Shown here: piece by piece, positions 15,951 to 24,371 of the stretch
Layout of the letters: every line of letters starts with the position of its first letter
Numbering within the stretch: the first letter of the stretch is position 1
Assembly: GCA_964370775.1 (NCBI GenBank)
Contig: CAYJKT010000010.1
Span: 1-64,000 of the forward strand
Source of the DNA: SIG603 sp964370775
GTDB lineage: Bacteria; Bacillota; Clostridia; Oscillospirales; Acutalibacteraceae
Length of the DNA stretch: 64,000 nucleotides
Direction: 5' to 3'
Position numbers and translations under genes: made by a program
Notes under the pieces: model-generated
What the model was told of the DNA's origin: nothing
The model's database searches: none
What the model saw: the letters and a program-made list of their open reading frames with translations, nothing else

Positions 15951-17141
15951 ATGAGTGTGAATATATTAACGGTTTCACAACTTAATACTTATGTAAAAGC
16001 GACTTTAGAAGAAAATTCTTTGTTAAAAAAGCTATATATAAAAGGTGAGATAAGCAATTTCACTAATCACTATCAATCAGGACATCTATATTTTTCTTTA
16101 AAGGATAAAAAGTCTATAATACGCTGTGTGATGTTTTCTACACATGCAAAAAGAGTGAAGTTTCAACCCAAAGAGGGTATGGAAGTTATTGTAAGAGCAA
16201 AACTAACAGTGTATGAACCAAGTGGTCAGTATCAACTTAACATTGACGACATGCAACCTGATGGTCTAGGTGCTTTAAATTTAGCATTTGAGCAATTAAA
16301 AGAAAAATTGTTTGAAGAAGGTTTATTTGATGATACATTAAAAAAACCGCTACCTTATTATCCAGAAAAAATCGGTATAATAACTTCTCCTACAGGGGCA
16401 GCGGTTCAAGATATGTTTAGAATCTTGAATAATCGCTGGCCACTTTCTAAAATAGTGTTTTGTCCTTGCACTGTTCAAGGGGATTATGCTGAGGGTGAAC
16501 TTATACAGAGCTTAAAACTAGTAGAAAAGCAAAATGTTGATGTAATTATAATAGGCAGAGGTGGTGGCTCTGCTGAGGATTTATGGGCGTTTAACAGCGA
16601 AAAACTTGCTCGTGCTATCTTTGCTTGCAAAACACCAGTTGTATCTGCTGTAGGTCACGAAACGGACTATACTATATCTGACTTTGTTGCTGATGTTAGA
16701 GCTGCTACTCCAAGTGCAGCAGCGCAAATCACAACACCAGATATAAACAACGAGAGCGAAAAAATTGCACAAATTAAGTACACGCTAAGATATTTTGCTG
16801 ATAGAAAAATTAATGAAGAGAGAATGAAGCTTGACAACATGCCAAGCATGAATATATCGGCTTCTAGAAGTGTAAATTCAAATAAAGATAAACTAATAAG
16901 GGTCGTGAAAGACCTTGAATTAGTGGGAAAAAACAAGCTGAACAGCAAAACATTAGAGTATGTTAAACTAACGGAAAAACTAGATGCATTAAACCCTTTA
17001 AAAGTGTTTGTTAGAGGATATGCAATGCTTGAAAAAGACGAAAAGATAGTTAGTTCTGTTAAAAATGTGAACATTGGTGATGAAGTAAATATTAAACTTG
17101 CTGATGGTGACATTAAAGCTAAAATAATAGATAAGAGGTAA
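15951..17141 (+). CDS. xseA: Exodeoxyribonuclease VII large subunit
   Basis: A 396-residue subunit of the nuclease that degrades single-stranded DNA to short acid-soluble pieces. The N-terminal OB-fold (LYIKGEISNFTNHYQSGHLYF, about 22-105) binds DNA. The catalytic domain shows GIITSPTGAAVQD, IIIGRGGGSAEDLWAFN and the motif SAVGHETDYTISDFVADVRA. A helical C-terminus follows. It is two bases upstream of xseB, the usual pairing. GAAGGTC precedes the ATG. Confidence 0.96.
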   Translation: MSVNILTVSQLNTYVKATLEENSLLKKLYIKGEISNFTNHYQSGHLYFSLKDKKSIIRCVMFSTHAKRVKFQPKEGMEVIVRAKLTVYEPSGQYQLNIDDMQPDGLGALNLAFEQLKEKLFEEGLFDDTLKKPLPYYPEKIGIITSPTGAAVQDMFRILNNRWPLSKIVFCPCTVQGDYAEGELIQSLKLVEKQNVDVIIIGRGGGSAEDLWAFNSEKLARAIFACKTPVVSAVGHETDYTISDFVADVRAATPSAAAQITTPDINNESEKIAQIKYTLRYFADRKINEERMKLDNMPSMNISASRSVNSNKDKLIRVVKDLELVGKNKLNSKTLEYVKLTEKLDALNPLKVFVRGYAMLEKDEKIVSSVKNVNIGDEVNIKLADGDIKAKIIDKR

Positions 17142-17143
17142 AT

Positions 17144-17329
17144 ATGGAATACGAAAAAGCGATAATAAGATTACAAGAGATTGTTACAAAATTAGATAAA
17201 GGCGAAGCAAGTTTAGACGAAACAGTAACTCTTTTTAAAGAGGGGACAGAGCTTTCAAAATTATGTTACGACAAACTTAACAAAGCAGAGCAAGAAATAC
17301 AAAAACTTGCAAAAGATGTTGAAGTATAA
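17144..17329 (+). CDS. xseB: Exodeoxyribonuclease VII small subunit
   Basis: A 61-residue helical protein with the family pattern EKAIIRLQEIVTKLDKGEASLDE and LFKEGTELSKLCYDKLNKAEQ. It packs along the large subunit, XseA, encoded immediately upstream. AGAGG lies before the ATG. Length is typical, slightly short. Confidence 0.92.
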   Translation: MEYEKAIIRLQEIVTKLDKGEASLDETVTLFKEGTELSKLCYDKLNKAEQEIQKLAKDVEV

Positions 17330-17340
17330 AGAGGTGCTAA

Positions 17341-18195
17341 ATGAATGTTATTATTGAAGAAGTGCTAAAAAATTATATATATGACGAAGACACACGATAC
17401 AAAGAAATATTGTATAAGAGTATGGAGTATAGTCTAAGTGCTGGTGGTAAGAGAGTTAGACCAGTGTTGTGCTTGCAGTTTTGCAAACTACTTAACAAAG
17501 ACATAGAAAAAGCAATTCCGTTTGCAGTGGCGATTGAGATGATACACACATATTCATTAATTCATGACGATTTACCTTGCATGGATAATGACGATTTGAG
17601 ACGTGGCAAGCCGACAAACCACAAAATTTATGGCGAAGATATAGCTTTAATTGCTGGAGATGCACTGCTTACAAAAGCATTTGAGGTTATGACAAAAGCA
17701 GATGTAGACGCTGAAATTATTGTAAAAGCAAGCAGAGTTTTGGCAGAATATGCTGGAACTAAAGGTATGATTGGCGGACAGTGCATAGATTTGTTATCCG
17801 AGGGCAAACAAGTTGACATACAAACTTTAGAGGCTATGAACAAGGGTAAAACATGTGGATTGATAATAGCAGCTTGCTTAATGGGAGTTATTGTTGGTGG
17901 AGGAAGCGAAGTCGACTTAGATTATGCAAAGAAATATGCGATGTCTTTGGGAATGGCTTTTCAAATTAGAGATGATATTTTAGATGTTATTGGCAACCCA
18001 AGCGAGTTAGGCAAAAATATTGGTATGGACGAGAAACTTAACAAATGCAATTATGTGACATTGTTAGGTGTGGACGAGTGCCAAAACCTAGTTGAGAAAT
18101 ACACTGATGAAGCAATTGAAGCGCTATCACATTTTGAGGCAGATACTACCTACCTTGCAAATTTAGCAGAGAAAATGAGAAACAGAACAAACTGA
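17341..18195 (+). CDS. ispA: Polyprenyl synthetase (farnesyl diphosphate synthase type)
   Basis: A 284-residue trans-isoprenyl diphosphate synthase making farnesyl (or geranyl) diphosphate from IPP and DMAPP for undecaprenyl phosphate and quinone synthesis. It shows the chain-start GGKRVRP, first aspartate-rich motif HDDLPCMDNDDLRRGKPTNH and second motif FQIRDDILDV. Its place after xseB is conserved in Firmicutes. The exact chain length cannot be told by eye. The SD GAGGTG precedes ATG. The stop overlaps the next start (TGATG). Confidence 0.92.
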   Translation: MNVIIEEVLKNYIYDEDTRYKEILYKSMEYSLSAGGKRVRPVLCLQFCKLLNKDIEKAIPFAVAIEMIHTYSLIHDDLPCMDNDDLRRGKPTNHKIYGEDIALIAGDALLTKAFEVMTKADVDAEIIVKASRVLAEYAGTKGMIGGQCIDLLSEGKQVDIQTLEAMNKGKTCGLIIAACLMGVIVGGGSEVDLDYAKKYAMSLGMAFQIRDDILDVIGNPSELGKNIGMDEKLNKCNYVTLLGVDECQNLVEKYTDEAIEALSHFEADTTYLANLAEKMRNRTN

Positions 18196-19034
18196 TGAAA
18201 TTTGTTATTGATAGAGATAATGTATTGATTAAAACATATCTTAGAAACGAGCTTGGTATATCAGCAAAGGCGATGATAAAACTTAAACCCAAGGGTATCT
18301 TTGTGAATGGTAAACATGCTAGAGTGGTAGATTACATGCATAAAGGCGATGTTTTAGAGATTATTCAAACAGTAGATAAGAAAAAAGAATATCCTACTGA
18401 GGATATTCCACTTGTTAAAATATATGAGGACGATAATCTTCTGATTTTGAACAAACCTTATGGTATGCCAGTTTATCCAGCAGGTGAACATCTGACAGGC
18501 TCTTTGTTATCAGCTTTTGCGAATGAATACAAAGACTTAGTGTTTCGACCTATATTTAGACTGGATAGAAACACGAGTGGTCTTGTGGTTTTAGCTAAAA
18601 ACAGAATGTCTACCAGTGTGTGCGATATAGAGAAAACCTACCTTGCCGTGTGTGAGGGAGAAGTGCCTTTAAAAGGCGAGATTAACAGTCCTATAGGTCT
18701 TGCAGAGGGTAGCAGAATTAAACGCACTACAGGGCATGGGAAAGAAGCGTTAACGCTGTATGAGCGTGTATCGTTTGACGGAATACATAGCCTTGTAAGC
18801 GTGAATATAATTACAGGAAGAACGCACCAAATTAGAGTGCATTTGTCGTCTATCGGTTTTCCTCTTGCAGGGGACGATTTATATGGAGGAAGCACAGAGC
18901 TTATCAAAAGACATGCGTTGCACTGCTATAAACTAAAAATAAAATCAGAACTTTTGAAGATTGATACAGTATTTATATCTACATATTACGAAGATATAGA
19001 ACACACTTTTAAAGAATTATTTAGGGGGAATTAA
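18195..19034 (+). CDS. RluA-family 23S rRNA/tRNA pseudouridine synthase
   Basis: A 279-residue enzyme that isomerises uridine to pseudouridine in RNA. An N-terminal S4-like region (MKFVIDRDNVLIKTYLRNEL to HKGDVLEI) precedes the catalytic domain with motif FRLDRNTSGLVVLAKN, which holds the catalytic aspartate, and the later GRTHQIRVHLSSIGFPLAGDDLYG. This fits the RluA/RluD group. Which uridine is modified cannot be inferred. Translationally coupled to ispA. Confidence 0.9.
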   Translation: MKFVIDRDNVLIKTYLRNELGISAKAMIKLKPKGIFVNGKHARVVDYMHKGDVLEIIQTVDKKKEYPTEDIPLVKIYEDDNLLILNKPYGMPVYPAGEHLTGSLLSAFANEYKDLVFRPIFRLDRNTSGLVVLAKNRMSTSVCDIEKTYLAVCEGEVPLKGEINSPIGLAEGSRIKRTTGHGKEALTLYERVSFDGIHSLVSVNIITGRTHQIRVHLSSIGFPLAGDDLYGGSTELIKRHALHCYKLKIKSELLKIDTVFISTYYEDIEHTFKELFRGN

Positions 19035-19036
19035 CT

Positions 19037-19906
19037 ATGCCATCACACGTAACTCATTATTTACATGGAAGAAAAGCGTTAAAACAAGCAGAACTTTTAG
19101 GTTTATTTAAAGTTAAAATAAATGAAGATGCATTTTATATGGGAACGCAAGGTCCAGATTTCTTTTTCTCCCACAGATTTTTACCGTGGAAAAAGGGGGA
19201 TAGTCTTGCGTATATAGGGCATGAGATACATAAGTTAACACCGTCTCAGTTAATCATGTTCATGCGAGAATACGTGAGTTCAAGGCATAATATCATGCTT
19301 TTTTCCTATTATTTAGGATTTGTGTGCCATTATAGCTTAGATTCCATAGCTCATCCTTATATAAACTTTTTATCTATTAAATTAGAAGATAATTTGCAAA
19401 ACAAAAATATTAGACACGGTGAAATTGAGAGTGGTATTGATGCAATTATGAGTGTGAAAGAGGGCGAGAAAAACGCTAACTTTATGCGAATGAAAAATCT
19501 TTTCCCTAAAAACAAAGAATTTAGAAGTAATTTAGCTGATATGTATGTAGACCTTATCAAAAAGTTTTTTGGTGTTAGCATAGATAAATCTATTATATTA
19601 GAGACATTTTCTGATGCAAGGGAGACCTTTGACATTAGGCAAGATAACACAGGTTTAAAACGCAAAGTAGTTGATAAGTTTGAAAAAGGTAAGAAGCACA
19701 GCTTGTCATGTTATTTAGTTCCAGCTAATCTTGAAAATGATGTTTACACAAATATAAACAAAGAAAATTGGCTGAAACAAGGTGAAACAGTAAATTTAGA
19801 TTTTTATGAGCTTTTTGACATTGCAGTTAAAAGAGCAGTTAAACTGTTTACTGTTAAAACAGAACAAGAATTTATAGAAGCTACAAACAACGAAAGTTTT
19901 GCATAA
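19037..19906 (+). CDS. Zinc-dependent phospholipase C-like protein
   Basis: A 289-residue protein of the Zn_dep_PLPC family found in many Clostridia. The N-terminus PSHVTHYLHGRKAL and later GTQGPDFFFSHR, IGHEIHK, CHYSLDSIAHPYI and RHGEIE supply the histidines and aspartates expected to bind zinc. There is no signal peptide, so it probably acts inside the cell. A true substrate has not been settled for this cytoplasmic subgroup. AGGGGG precedes ATG. A terminator follows directly. Confidence 0.8.
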   Translation: MPSHVTHYLHGRKALKQAELLGLFKVKINEDAFYMGTQGPDFFFSHRFLPWKKGDSLAYIGHEIHKLTPSQLIMFMREYVSSRHNIMLFSYYLGFVCHYSLDSIAHPYINFLSIKLEDNLQNKNIRHGEIESGIDAIMSVKEGEKNANFMRMKNLFPKNKEFRSNLADMYVDLIKKFFGVSIDKSIILETFSDARETFDIRQDNTGLKRKVVDKFEKGKKHSLSCYLVPANLENDVYTNINKENWLKQGETVNLDFYELFDIAVKRAVKLFTVKTEQEFIEATNNESFA

Positions 19907-19936
19907 AAAAAGGAGCCTAAGATGGCTCCATTTTTT
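19907..19936. terminator. Bidirectional terminator between the convergent phospholipase-like gene and rpmB
   Basis: GGAGCC (19912-19917) pairs with GGCTCC (19924-19929), flanked by five As on the left and six Ts on the right, so it can stop transcription on either strand. Confidence 0.9.
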
Positions 19937-19953
19937 AAAACTTTACTATTAAA

Positions 19954-20142
19954 TTAAATAGCACGTGTTACTTTGCCTGAACGTAGGCAACGAGTGCAAG
20001 CGTATACACGTTTTGGTGTACCATTAACGATTGCTTTAACACGTCTGATGTTTGGTTTCCAAGTTCTGTTTGAACGTCTGTGTGAGTGAGAAACTTTTAT
20101 ACCAAAAGAAACTCCTTTTCCACAAATTTCACATTTAGCCAT
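19954..20142 (-). CDS. rpmB: Large ribosomal subunit protein bL28
   Basis: A 62-residue basic ribosomal protein with the start MAKCEICGKGVSFGIKVSHS and the RRWKPN-like RTWKPNIRRV. Cysteine pairs CEIC and CTRC make it the zinc-binding form. It stands alone on the minus strand, whereas in Bacillus rpmB neighbours spoVM. Its SD lies within a small hairpin (20148-20161). Confidence 0.97.
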   Translation of the reverse strand: MAKCEICGKGVSFGIKVSHSHRRSNRTWKPNIRRVKAIVNGTPKRVYACTRCLRSGKVTRAI

Positions 20143-20147
20143 ATTTG

Positions 20148-20161
20148 CACCTCCTTAGGTG
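20148..20161 (-). promoter_or_regulatory. Hairpin enclosing the rpmB ribosome-binding site
   Basis: On the minus strand CACCT-AAGG-AGGTG forms a five-bp stem with a four-base loop. The SD AGGAGGTG is split between its loop and 3' arm, six bases before the ATG. It could tune translation of bL28. A small stem of this kind can also arise by chance around a strong SD. Confidence 0.35.
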
Positions 20162-20186
20162 TATAAGTATATTTAGAACATTCAAT

Positions 20187-20215
20187 ATTGTAACAGAAAA
20201 TTAAGAGAAATGCAA
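20187..20215 (-). promoter_or_regulatory. SigA-type promoter of rpmB
   Basis: On the minus strand TTGCAT (20210-20215) and TACAAT (20187-20192) are spaced by 17 bases, about 45 bases before the start codon. Confidence 0.7.
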
Positions 20216-20233
20216 GTTTTTTTTTAAAAGTAA

Positions 20234-20262
20234 TTGTATTTTTTTGGATTTTGTATTATACT
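20234..20262 (+). promoter_or_regulatory. SigA-type promoter of the M50-scpAB operon
   Basis: TTGTAT (20234-20239) and TATACT (20257-20262) with a 17-base spacer, diverging from the rpmB promoter with only about 20 bases between the two -35 boxes. Confidence 0.65.
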
Positions 20263-20317
20263 CTAATATGTAAATCTATATTTTACATTATTTTTTAGTA
20301 ACTTAAAGGAGAATTAT

Positions 20318-21007
20318 ATGCTTTTTAATTCCATAATGACATTAATTTCAGGAGGTAATGTAAATTTAACTTTAATAATTGCACAAATTGTGTCGATATT
20401 ATTTGTTATAATTTTTATTTTGCCTTTGCATGAATACGCTCATGCACTTATTGCGTACAAATTAGGTGACCCAACGCCGAAGTATGACAAACGTTTAACG
20501 CTAAACCCACTTGCAAGTGTAGACCCTTTCGGTAGTTTAGCACTTTTATTGTTTGGTTATGGCTGGGCAAAACCAGTTCAAGTTAATGCAAGAAACTTCA
20601 AAAATCCAAAAAGAGATATGGCTATAGTTGCAGCGGCAGGGCCTATATCTAACTTGCTTGCAGCATTTGTAGGTCAGTTGATATTAAATATATGCTTAGT
20701 TACGGTTACTTCTGTAAATGTTTTAAACATATTATATATCTTTTTCTCTACCTATATTACTATTAATGTAAGCCTTGCTGCTTTCAACCTTATACCAATC
20801 CCACCACTAGATGGCTCTAGAATTGTTGCTGCGTTTTTAAGTGACAGAGCAATGTATCAGTACTATTCATATCAACGTTATTTTGTTATGATTTTCTTTG
20901 TATTGATGTTCACAGGTATTCTAGGCGTGCCACTTGGCATTATAAGAGATGCTTTTACAACAGGCATTGAGTTCGTTGCTGGTCTTCCATTTATGTTTTT
21001 TAACTAG
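20318..21007 (+). CDS. Site-2 protease family (M50) membrane metalloprotease
   Basis: A 229-residue integral membrane protein. The zinc motif HEYAH lies near residues 38-42 within a hydrophobic segment, and the second motif NLIPIPPLDGSR near residue 160 gives the third ligand. This is the short YwhC-like subgroup of intramembrane proteases with no PDZ or CBS domain. Its placement before scpA-scpB is common in Clostridia, but the substrate is unknown. It does not look like SpoIVFB, the pro-SigK protease. AAAGGAG precedes ATG. Its TAG stop abuts the scpA ATG. Confidence 0.88.
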   Translation: MLFNSIMTLISGGNVNLTLIIAQIVSILFVIIFILPLHEYAHALIAYKLGDPTPKYDKRLTLNPLASVDPFGSLALLLFGYGWAKPVQVNARNFKNPKRDMAIVAAAGPISNLLAAFVGQLILNICLVTVTSVNVLNILYIFFSTYITINVSLAAFNLIPIPPLDGSRIVAAFLSDRAMYQYYSYQRYFVMIFFVLMFTGILGVPLGIIRDAFTTGIEFVAGLPFMFFN

Positions 21008-21727
21008 ATGATAGAGAAATTAACGTATAAGGTAGAGAGTTTTGAAGGTCCTCTTGATTTATTACTCTCTTTAATAACAAAACACAAACTTAATATACAC
21101 GACATTAGCATAGCAGTTTTGCTAGAGCAATATATGGTGCATATCGATAATATGCGAGACTCAGACATGGAAGTGGCGAGCGAGTTTTTAGAGATGGCAG
21201 CAAGGCTTGTGTATATAAAAAGTTTATCTCTTTTACCAAAGCACGAGGAAGAAGAGGAGCTGAAAAAAGAGCTAACTGGACAGTTACTTGAATATAGGCT
21301 ATGCAAACTTATGGCTGGCAAAATGGGCAAAATGCAGAATTTGAATATATTGGTAAAAAATGCCGAGAATATAAAGGTCGACCATGAATACAAGCGGATT
21401 CACTTGCCAGAAGAATTGTTGAAATATTACTTTATGGCTGTTGGTAGAGGAAAACGCTTTTTGCCACCACCAGCTGAGAAGTTCACAGGGATTGTAAGCC
21501 ACAGGGTTGTATCTGTTACATCTCAAATAGTTTTTGTGCTTAGAAAACTATGGTTAGCTGGTAAAACTGGTTATGATAGTTTGTTTAAAGACAAGCACGA
21601 GAAATCTGAGAGAGTAGCAACTTTCTTAGCTCTTTTAGCACTAGTTAAAGATAAACGTGTGCGAATTGAAGAAGAGGGACAAACAGTATTATTGATTAAA
21701 GGTGGTAGGAAAAGTGCAAATAAATAA
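21008..21727 (+). CDS. scpA: Segregation and condensation protein A (kleisin)
   Basis: A 239-residue kleisin that bridges SMC heads in the condensin complex. The N-terminal YKVESFEGPLDLLLSLITKHKLNI is the family hallmark. The middle is acidic and helical, and the C-terminal winged helix (RVATFLALLALVKDKRVRIEE) binds the other SMC head. It has no gap to the upstream gene and overlaps scpB. Confidence 0.95.
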   Translation: MIEKLTYKVESFEGPLDLLLSLITKHKLNIHDISIAVLLEQYMVHIDNMRDSDMEVASEFLEMAARLVYIKSLSLLPKHEEEEELKKELTGQLLEYRLCKLMAGKMGKMQNLNILVKNAENIKVDHEYKRIHLPEELLKYYFMAVGRGKRFLPPPAEKFTGIVSHRVVSVTSQIVFVLRKLWLAGKTGYDSLFKDKHEKSERVATFLALLALVKDKRVRIEEEGQTVLLIKGGRKSANK

Positions 21728-22256
21728 GTTAACTGGTAAAATTGAGGCGATTTTGTTTGCAAGTGGCGAGCCTGTATCAAAACACAGAATAATTGAAGTT
21801 CTTAAGATAACAAAAAAAGAGATGGAATACTGCACCAAACAACTTGAAGAAAAATACAACAAAGATGATAGTGGTGTAATGCTGTTAAGATTAAGTGATG
21901 ATTTGCAACTGGCTTCTAACCCTAAATATATAGAACCAGTTAGAGAGCTTTTAGCTTTAAAACGCAACACTCCGTTGTCACCAGCGTCACTAGAAGTTTT
22001 AGCACTTGTCGCATATAACCAACCAGTAACAAAGGCTTTTATCGAGCAAGTACGTGGTGTTGATTGCTCTGGTGTTATAAGCAGTTTAATTCAAAAAGGT
22101 TTGGTAGAAGAAAAAGGTAGACTAGAACTAGCTGGTAGACCGTTATTATATGGAACAACAGACAACTTTTTACGCTGTTTTAGTTTAGATGATTTATCAA
22201 TGCTTCCTGAGATACCAGATGATAAAAAGGAAGATGAAGGGACTGATGAAGAGTGA
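21714..22256 (+). CDS. scpB: Segregation and condensation protein B
   Basis: About 180 residues forming two winged-helix domains. It shows IEAILFASGEPVS at the start, then LEVLALVAYNQPVTKAFIEQVRGVDCSGVI and GRPLLYGTTDNFLRCF, the strongest ScpB signature. It dimerises on the ScpA middle. GTG 21714 is preferred over in-frame GTG 21702 because TAGGA lies just upstream and family members start close to the IEAILFA helix. It overlaps scpA by 14 bases. Confidence 0.94.
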   Translation: MQINKLTGKIEAILFASGEPVSKHRIIEVLKITKKEMEYCTKQLEEKYNKDDSGVMLLRLSDDLQLASNPKYIEPVRELLALKRNTPLSPASLEVLALVAYNQPVTKAFIEQVRGVDCSGVISSLIQKGLVEEKGRLELAGRPLLYGTTDNFLRCFSLDDLSMLPEIPDDKKEDEGTDEE

Positions 22257-22864
22257 TAGCACTGTATATTTTGCTAGGGATAATTGGATTAATTATTCTT
22301 GTGCTGTCTATCCCAGTTTATCTGAAATTTGAATATGGTGAAAATGTTAAGCTGATAGTAACATATTTGTTTGTTAAAATCGACCTATTAAAACCCAAAG
22401 AAGAAAAACAAGTTGAAGGAAAAGCAAAAGATGTTGTAGAAGAAGTTAAGCCTAACCCGTTAGACAGAATAAAACCTTTGTTAAACAGGTATGGTTTAGA
22501 AGGCTTTTTAGAAATAATTAAAGAACTTGGCGCATTATTAGGCAGTAATACAGTTAAGATGATAAAAAAAATCAAGATAAAAGACCTTGATATATACTGT
22601 GTGGTTAGAGGTTCTGATTGTGCTGAGGTAGCAGAAACATATTACAAAGCGTGTTCAGTTATATATCCTGTAATAAGTAACTTAAAAGCGATAACTAAAA
22701 GTAAAAAAATCGCTTGTAGCGTAGATATGCAGTATATTGATGAATCACATAAAATAATTGGAGAAGCTAAACTTAGAGTAATACCTATAACTTTAGTAGG
22801 CGATATATTAGGCTTAATAATTAAGTCTATTCCATATATAAGAAAATTGAATGTAAAAACATAA
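22253..22864 (+). CDS. DUF2953-type membrane-anchored protein
   Basis: A 203-residue protein with one N-terminal membrane helix (ALYILLGIIGLIILVLSIPVYL), a lysine/glutamate-rich stretch, and a C-terminal region with paired hydrophobic segments ending near GDILGLIIKSIPYIRKL. It lies between scpB and the gerW/ytfJ gene, the place where DUF2953 genes are found in spore formers. Its function is unknown, and co-location suggests a sporulation-related membrane role. The GTG start overlaps the scpB stop. Confidence 0.7.
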   Translation: MIALYILLGIIGLIILVLSIPVYLKFEYGENVKLIVTYLFVKIDLLKPKEEKQVEGKAKDVVEEVKPNPLDRIKPLLNRYGLEGFLEIIKELGALLGSNTVKMIKKIKIKDLDIYCVVRGSDCAEVAETYYKACSVIYPVISNLKAITKSKKIACSVDMQYIDESHKIIGEAKLRVIPITLVGDILGLIIKSIPYIRKLNVKT

Positions 22865-22875
22865 AGGAGATAAAT

Positions 22876-23265
22876 ATGAGTGACAATAAAGTAAGTGGAC
22901 TTATGGACACTACTCTTGAAAAAATTAAGGGTATGGTCGATGTTAATACATCTATAGGAACACCAATAAATACAGATGACGGCACTGTGATTTTGCCAGT
23001 TAACAAAGTGAGCTACGGTTTTGGTGGTGGTGGTTCAGATATACCTTCTAAACATTCTAGTACACTGTTTGGTGGTGGTTCAGGTGGGGCTGTGACTATC
23101 ACACCAATTGCTTTTTTAGTTATAAAAAATGGTGATGTAAAGGCTATTCAAATTGAGCCTTTCAATAATTCTATAGACAGGCTAATTCAAAACATACCAG
23201 ATTTAATAGATAAATTATCTGCTTTAATTAAAAAAGAAGAAAACATAGAAGAAGTAGCAGAGTAA
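22876..23265 (+). CDS. gerW: Sporulation protein of the YtfJ/GerW family
   Basis: A 129-residue soluble protein: the N-terminal helix (MDTTLEKIKGMVDVNTSIGTPI), a beta region TVILPVNKVSYGFGGGGSD, then a glycine-rich turn and VTITPIAFLVIKNGDVKAIQ. The pattern is characteristic of YtfJ, a spore-forming-specific protein required in Bacillus for normal germination and SleB function. GGAG precedes ATG. It follows the DUF2953 gene and precedes a D,D-carboxypeptidase, so this part of the operon looks dedicated to spore envelope work. Confidence 0.9.
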   Translation: MSDNKVSGLMDTTLEKIKGMVDVNTSIGTPINTDDGTVILPVNKVSYGFGGGGSDIPSKHSSTLFGGGSGGAVTITPIAFLVIKNGDVKAIQIEPFNNSIDRLIQNIPDLIDKLSALIKKEENIEEVAE

Positions 23266-23310
23266 TAAACTAAGCATTAAAAACATAATATATTTTGGTA
23301 GGTGATAAAA

Positions 23311-24360
23311 TTGCTTAAGAAAATTATTTGTGTTTTTATGTTGATGTTAATATCAGTAAATTTTAGAGTATACGCAGAGGAAAATCTCACAGTGTCTGCA
23401 AAAGCGGCTGTTCTTTATGACCCAGTAGCAAAAGAAGTAGTTTTTGAACATAATGCGTATGAAGAATATTCTATGGCAAGCACTACAAAGGTAATGACAA
23501 GCCTTATTTTGTGCGAATACATAGAAGAAAATGGAGATAGCGAACACGAGATGACTATGGAGATGGTCATGGTCGAGGGTTCGTCTATGGGTTTGAAAGC
23601 AGGGGACAGAGTTCATTTGTCTGACCTAATTGTTGGTATGCTTTTGCCGTCTGGTAATGATGCTGCAAATGCTACAGCAATTATATTAGGTGGCGATACA
23701 GAAAACTTTGCAAAGCTTATGAACGAAAAAGCAAAAGAAATAGGCATGGAAAAAACTTCTTTTGTTACTCCGTCAGGCTTAGATGATGAAATGCATTACT
23801 CAACAGCTTTTGACATGGCTCTTTTAACAGCTGAGGCTTTTAAAAATCAGATGTTTAGAGAAGTATATTCAAGCGAAAAAGCAAGTGTAAGATACTATAG
23901 CATAGACCATGCAGATATGCTTACTGTAACTTTCACAAATCATAACAAACTGATAGGTAGCTATGAGTACTGCGTGGGTGGTAAAACAGGTTTTACAAAA
24001 AAATCTGGCAGATGCTTAGTTAGTACTTCAGTAAGAGACGGCACAGAGTTAGTAGCTGTTACACTTAATGCACCAGATGATTGGAACGACCATACAAATA
24101 TGTATGATTATGCGTATCAAAAACTAGAAAGCACAGTTTTTCCAAGTCGGGAATTAACGCTAAACACAGCAGAGGGCAATGTTTTAGAAGTGATAGTTTT
24201 TGAGAGTACGCTTTCATATTTCACAGGTCAAGAGGTAAGTCAAATAGTATATCTACCAAAGTTCATATATGAAACAGGGCTTTTACGAGGTGCTGAGATT
24301 GGTAGCATACATTATTATATAAATGAAGAGTTAGTAAAAACAATGAGTATTATTTATTAA
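23311..24360 (+). CDS. D-alanyl-D-alanine carboxypeptidase (DacF/PBP5 type)
   Basis: About 349 residues, exported penicillin-binding protein that trims the terminal D-alanine from peptidoglycan stem peptides. A signal peptide (LLKKIICVFMLMLISVNF, cleavage near VYAEE) precedes the peptidase S11 domain with SxxK (STTKVMT), SGN (PSGNDAANA) and KTG (GGKTGFTKKSGR). A C-terminal beta domain follows. TTG 23311 is preferred because AGGTG lies seven bases upstream. The in-frame GTG at 23302 overlaps that SD. The neighbour gerW suggests a role in sporulation, like DacF, but this is inference. Confidence 0.92.
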   Translation: MLKKIICVFMLMLISVNFRVYAEENLTVSAKAAVLYDPVAKEVVFEHNAYEEYSMASTTKVMTSLILCEYIEENGDSEHEMTMEMVMVEGSSMGLKAGDRVHLSDLIVGMLLPSGNDAANATAIILGGDTENFAKLMNEKAKEIGMEKTSFVTPSGLDDEMHYSTAFDMALLTAEAFKNQMFREVYSSEKASVRYYSIDHADMLTVTFTNHNKLIGSYEYCVGGKTGFTKKSGRCLVSTSVRDGTELVAVTLNAPDDWNDHTNMYDYAYQKLESTVFPSRELTLNTAEGNVLEVIVFESTLSYFTGQEVSQIVYLPKFIYETGLLRGAEIGSIHYYINEELVKTMSIIY

Positions 24361-24371
24361 AGGAAATTAAA

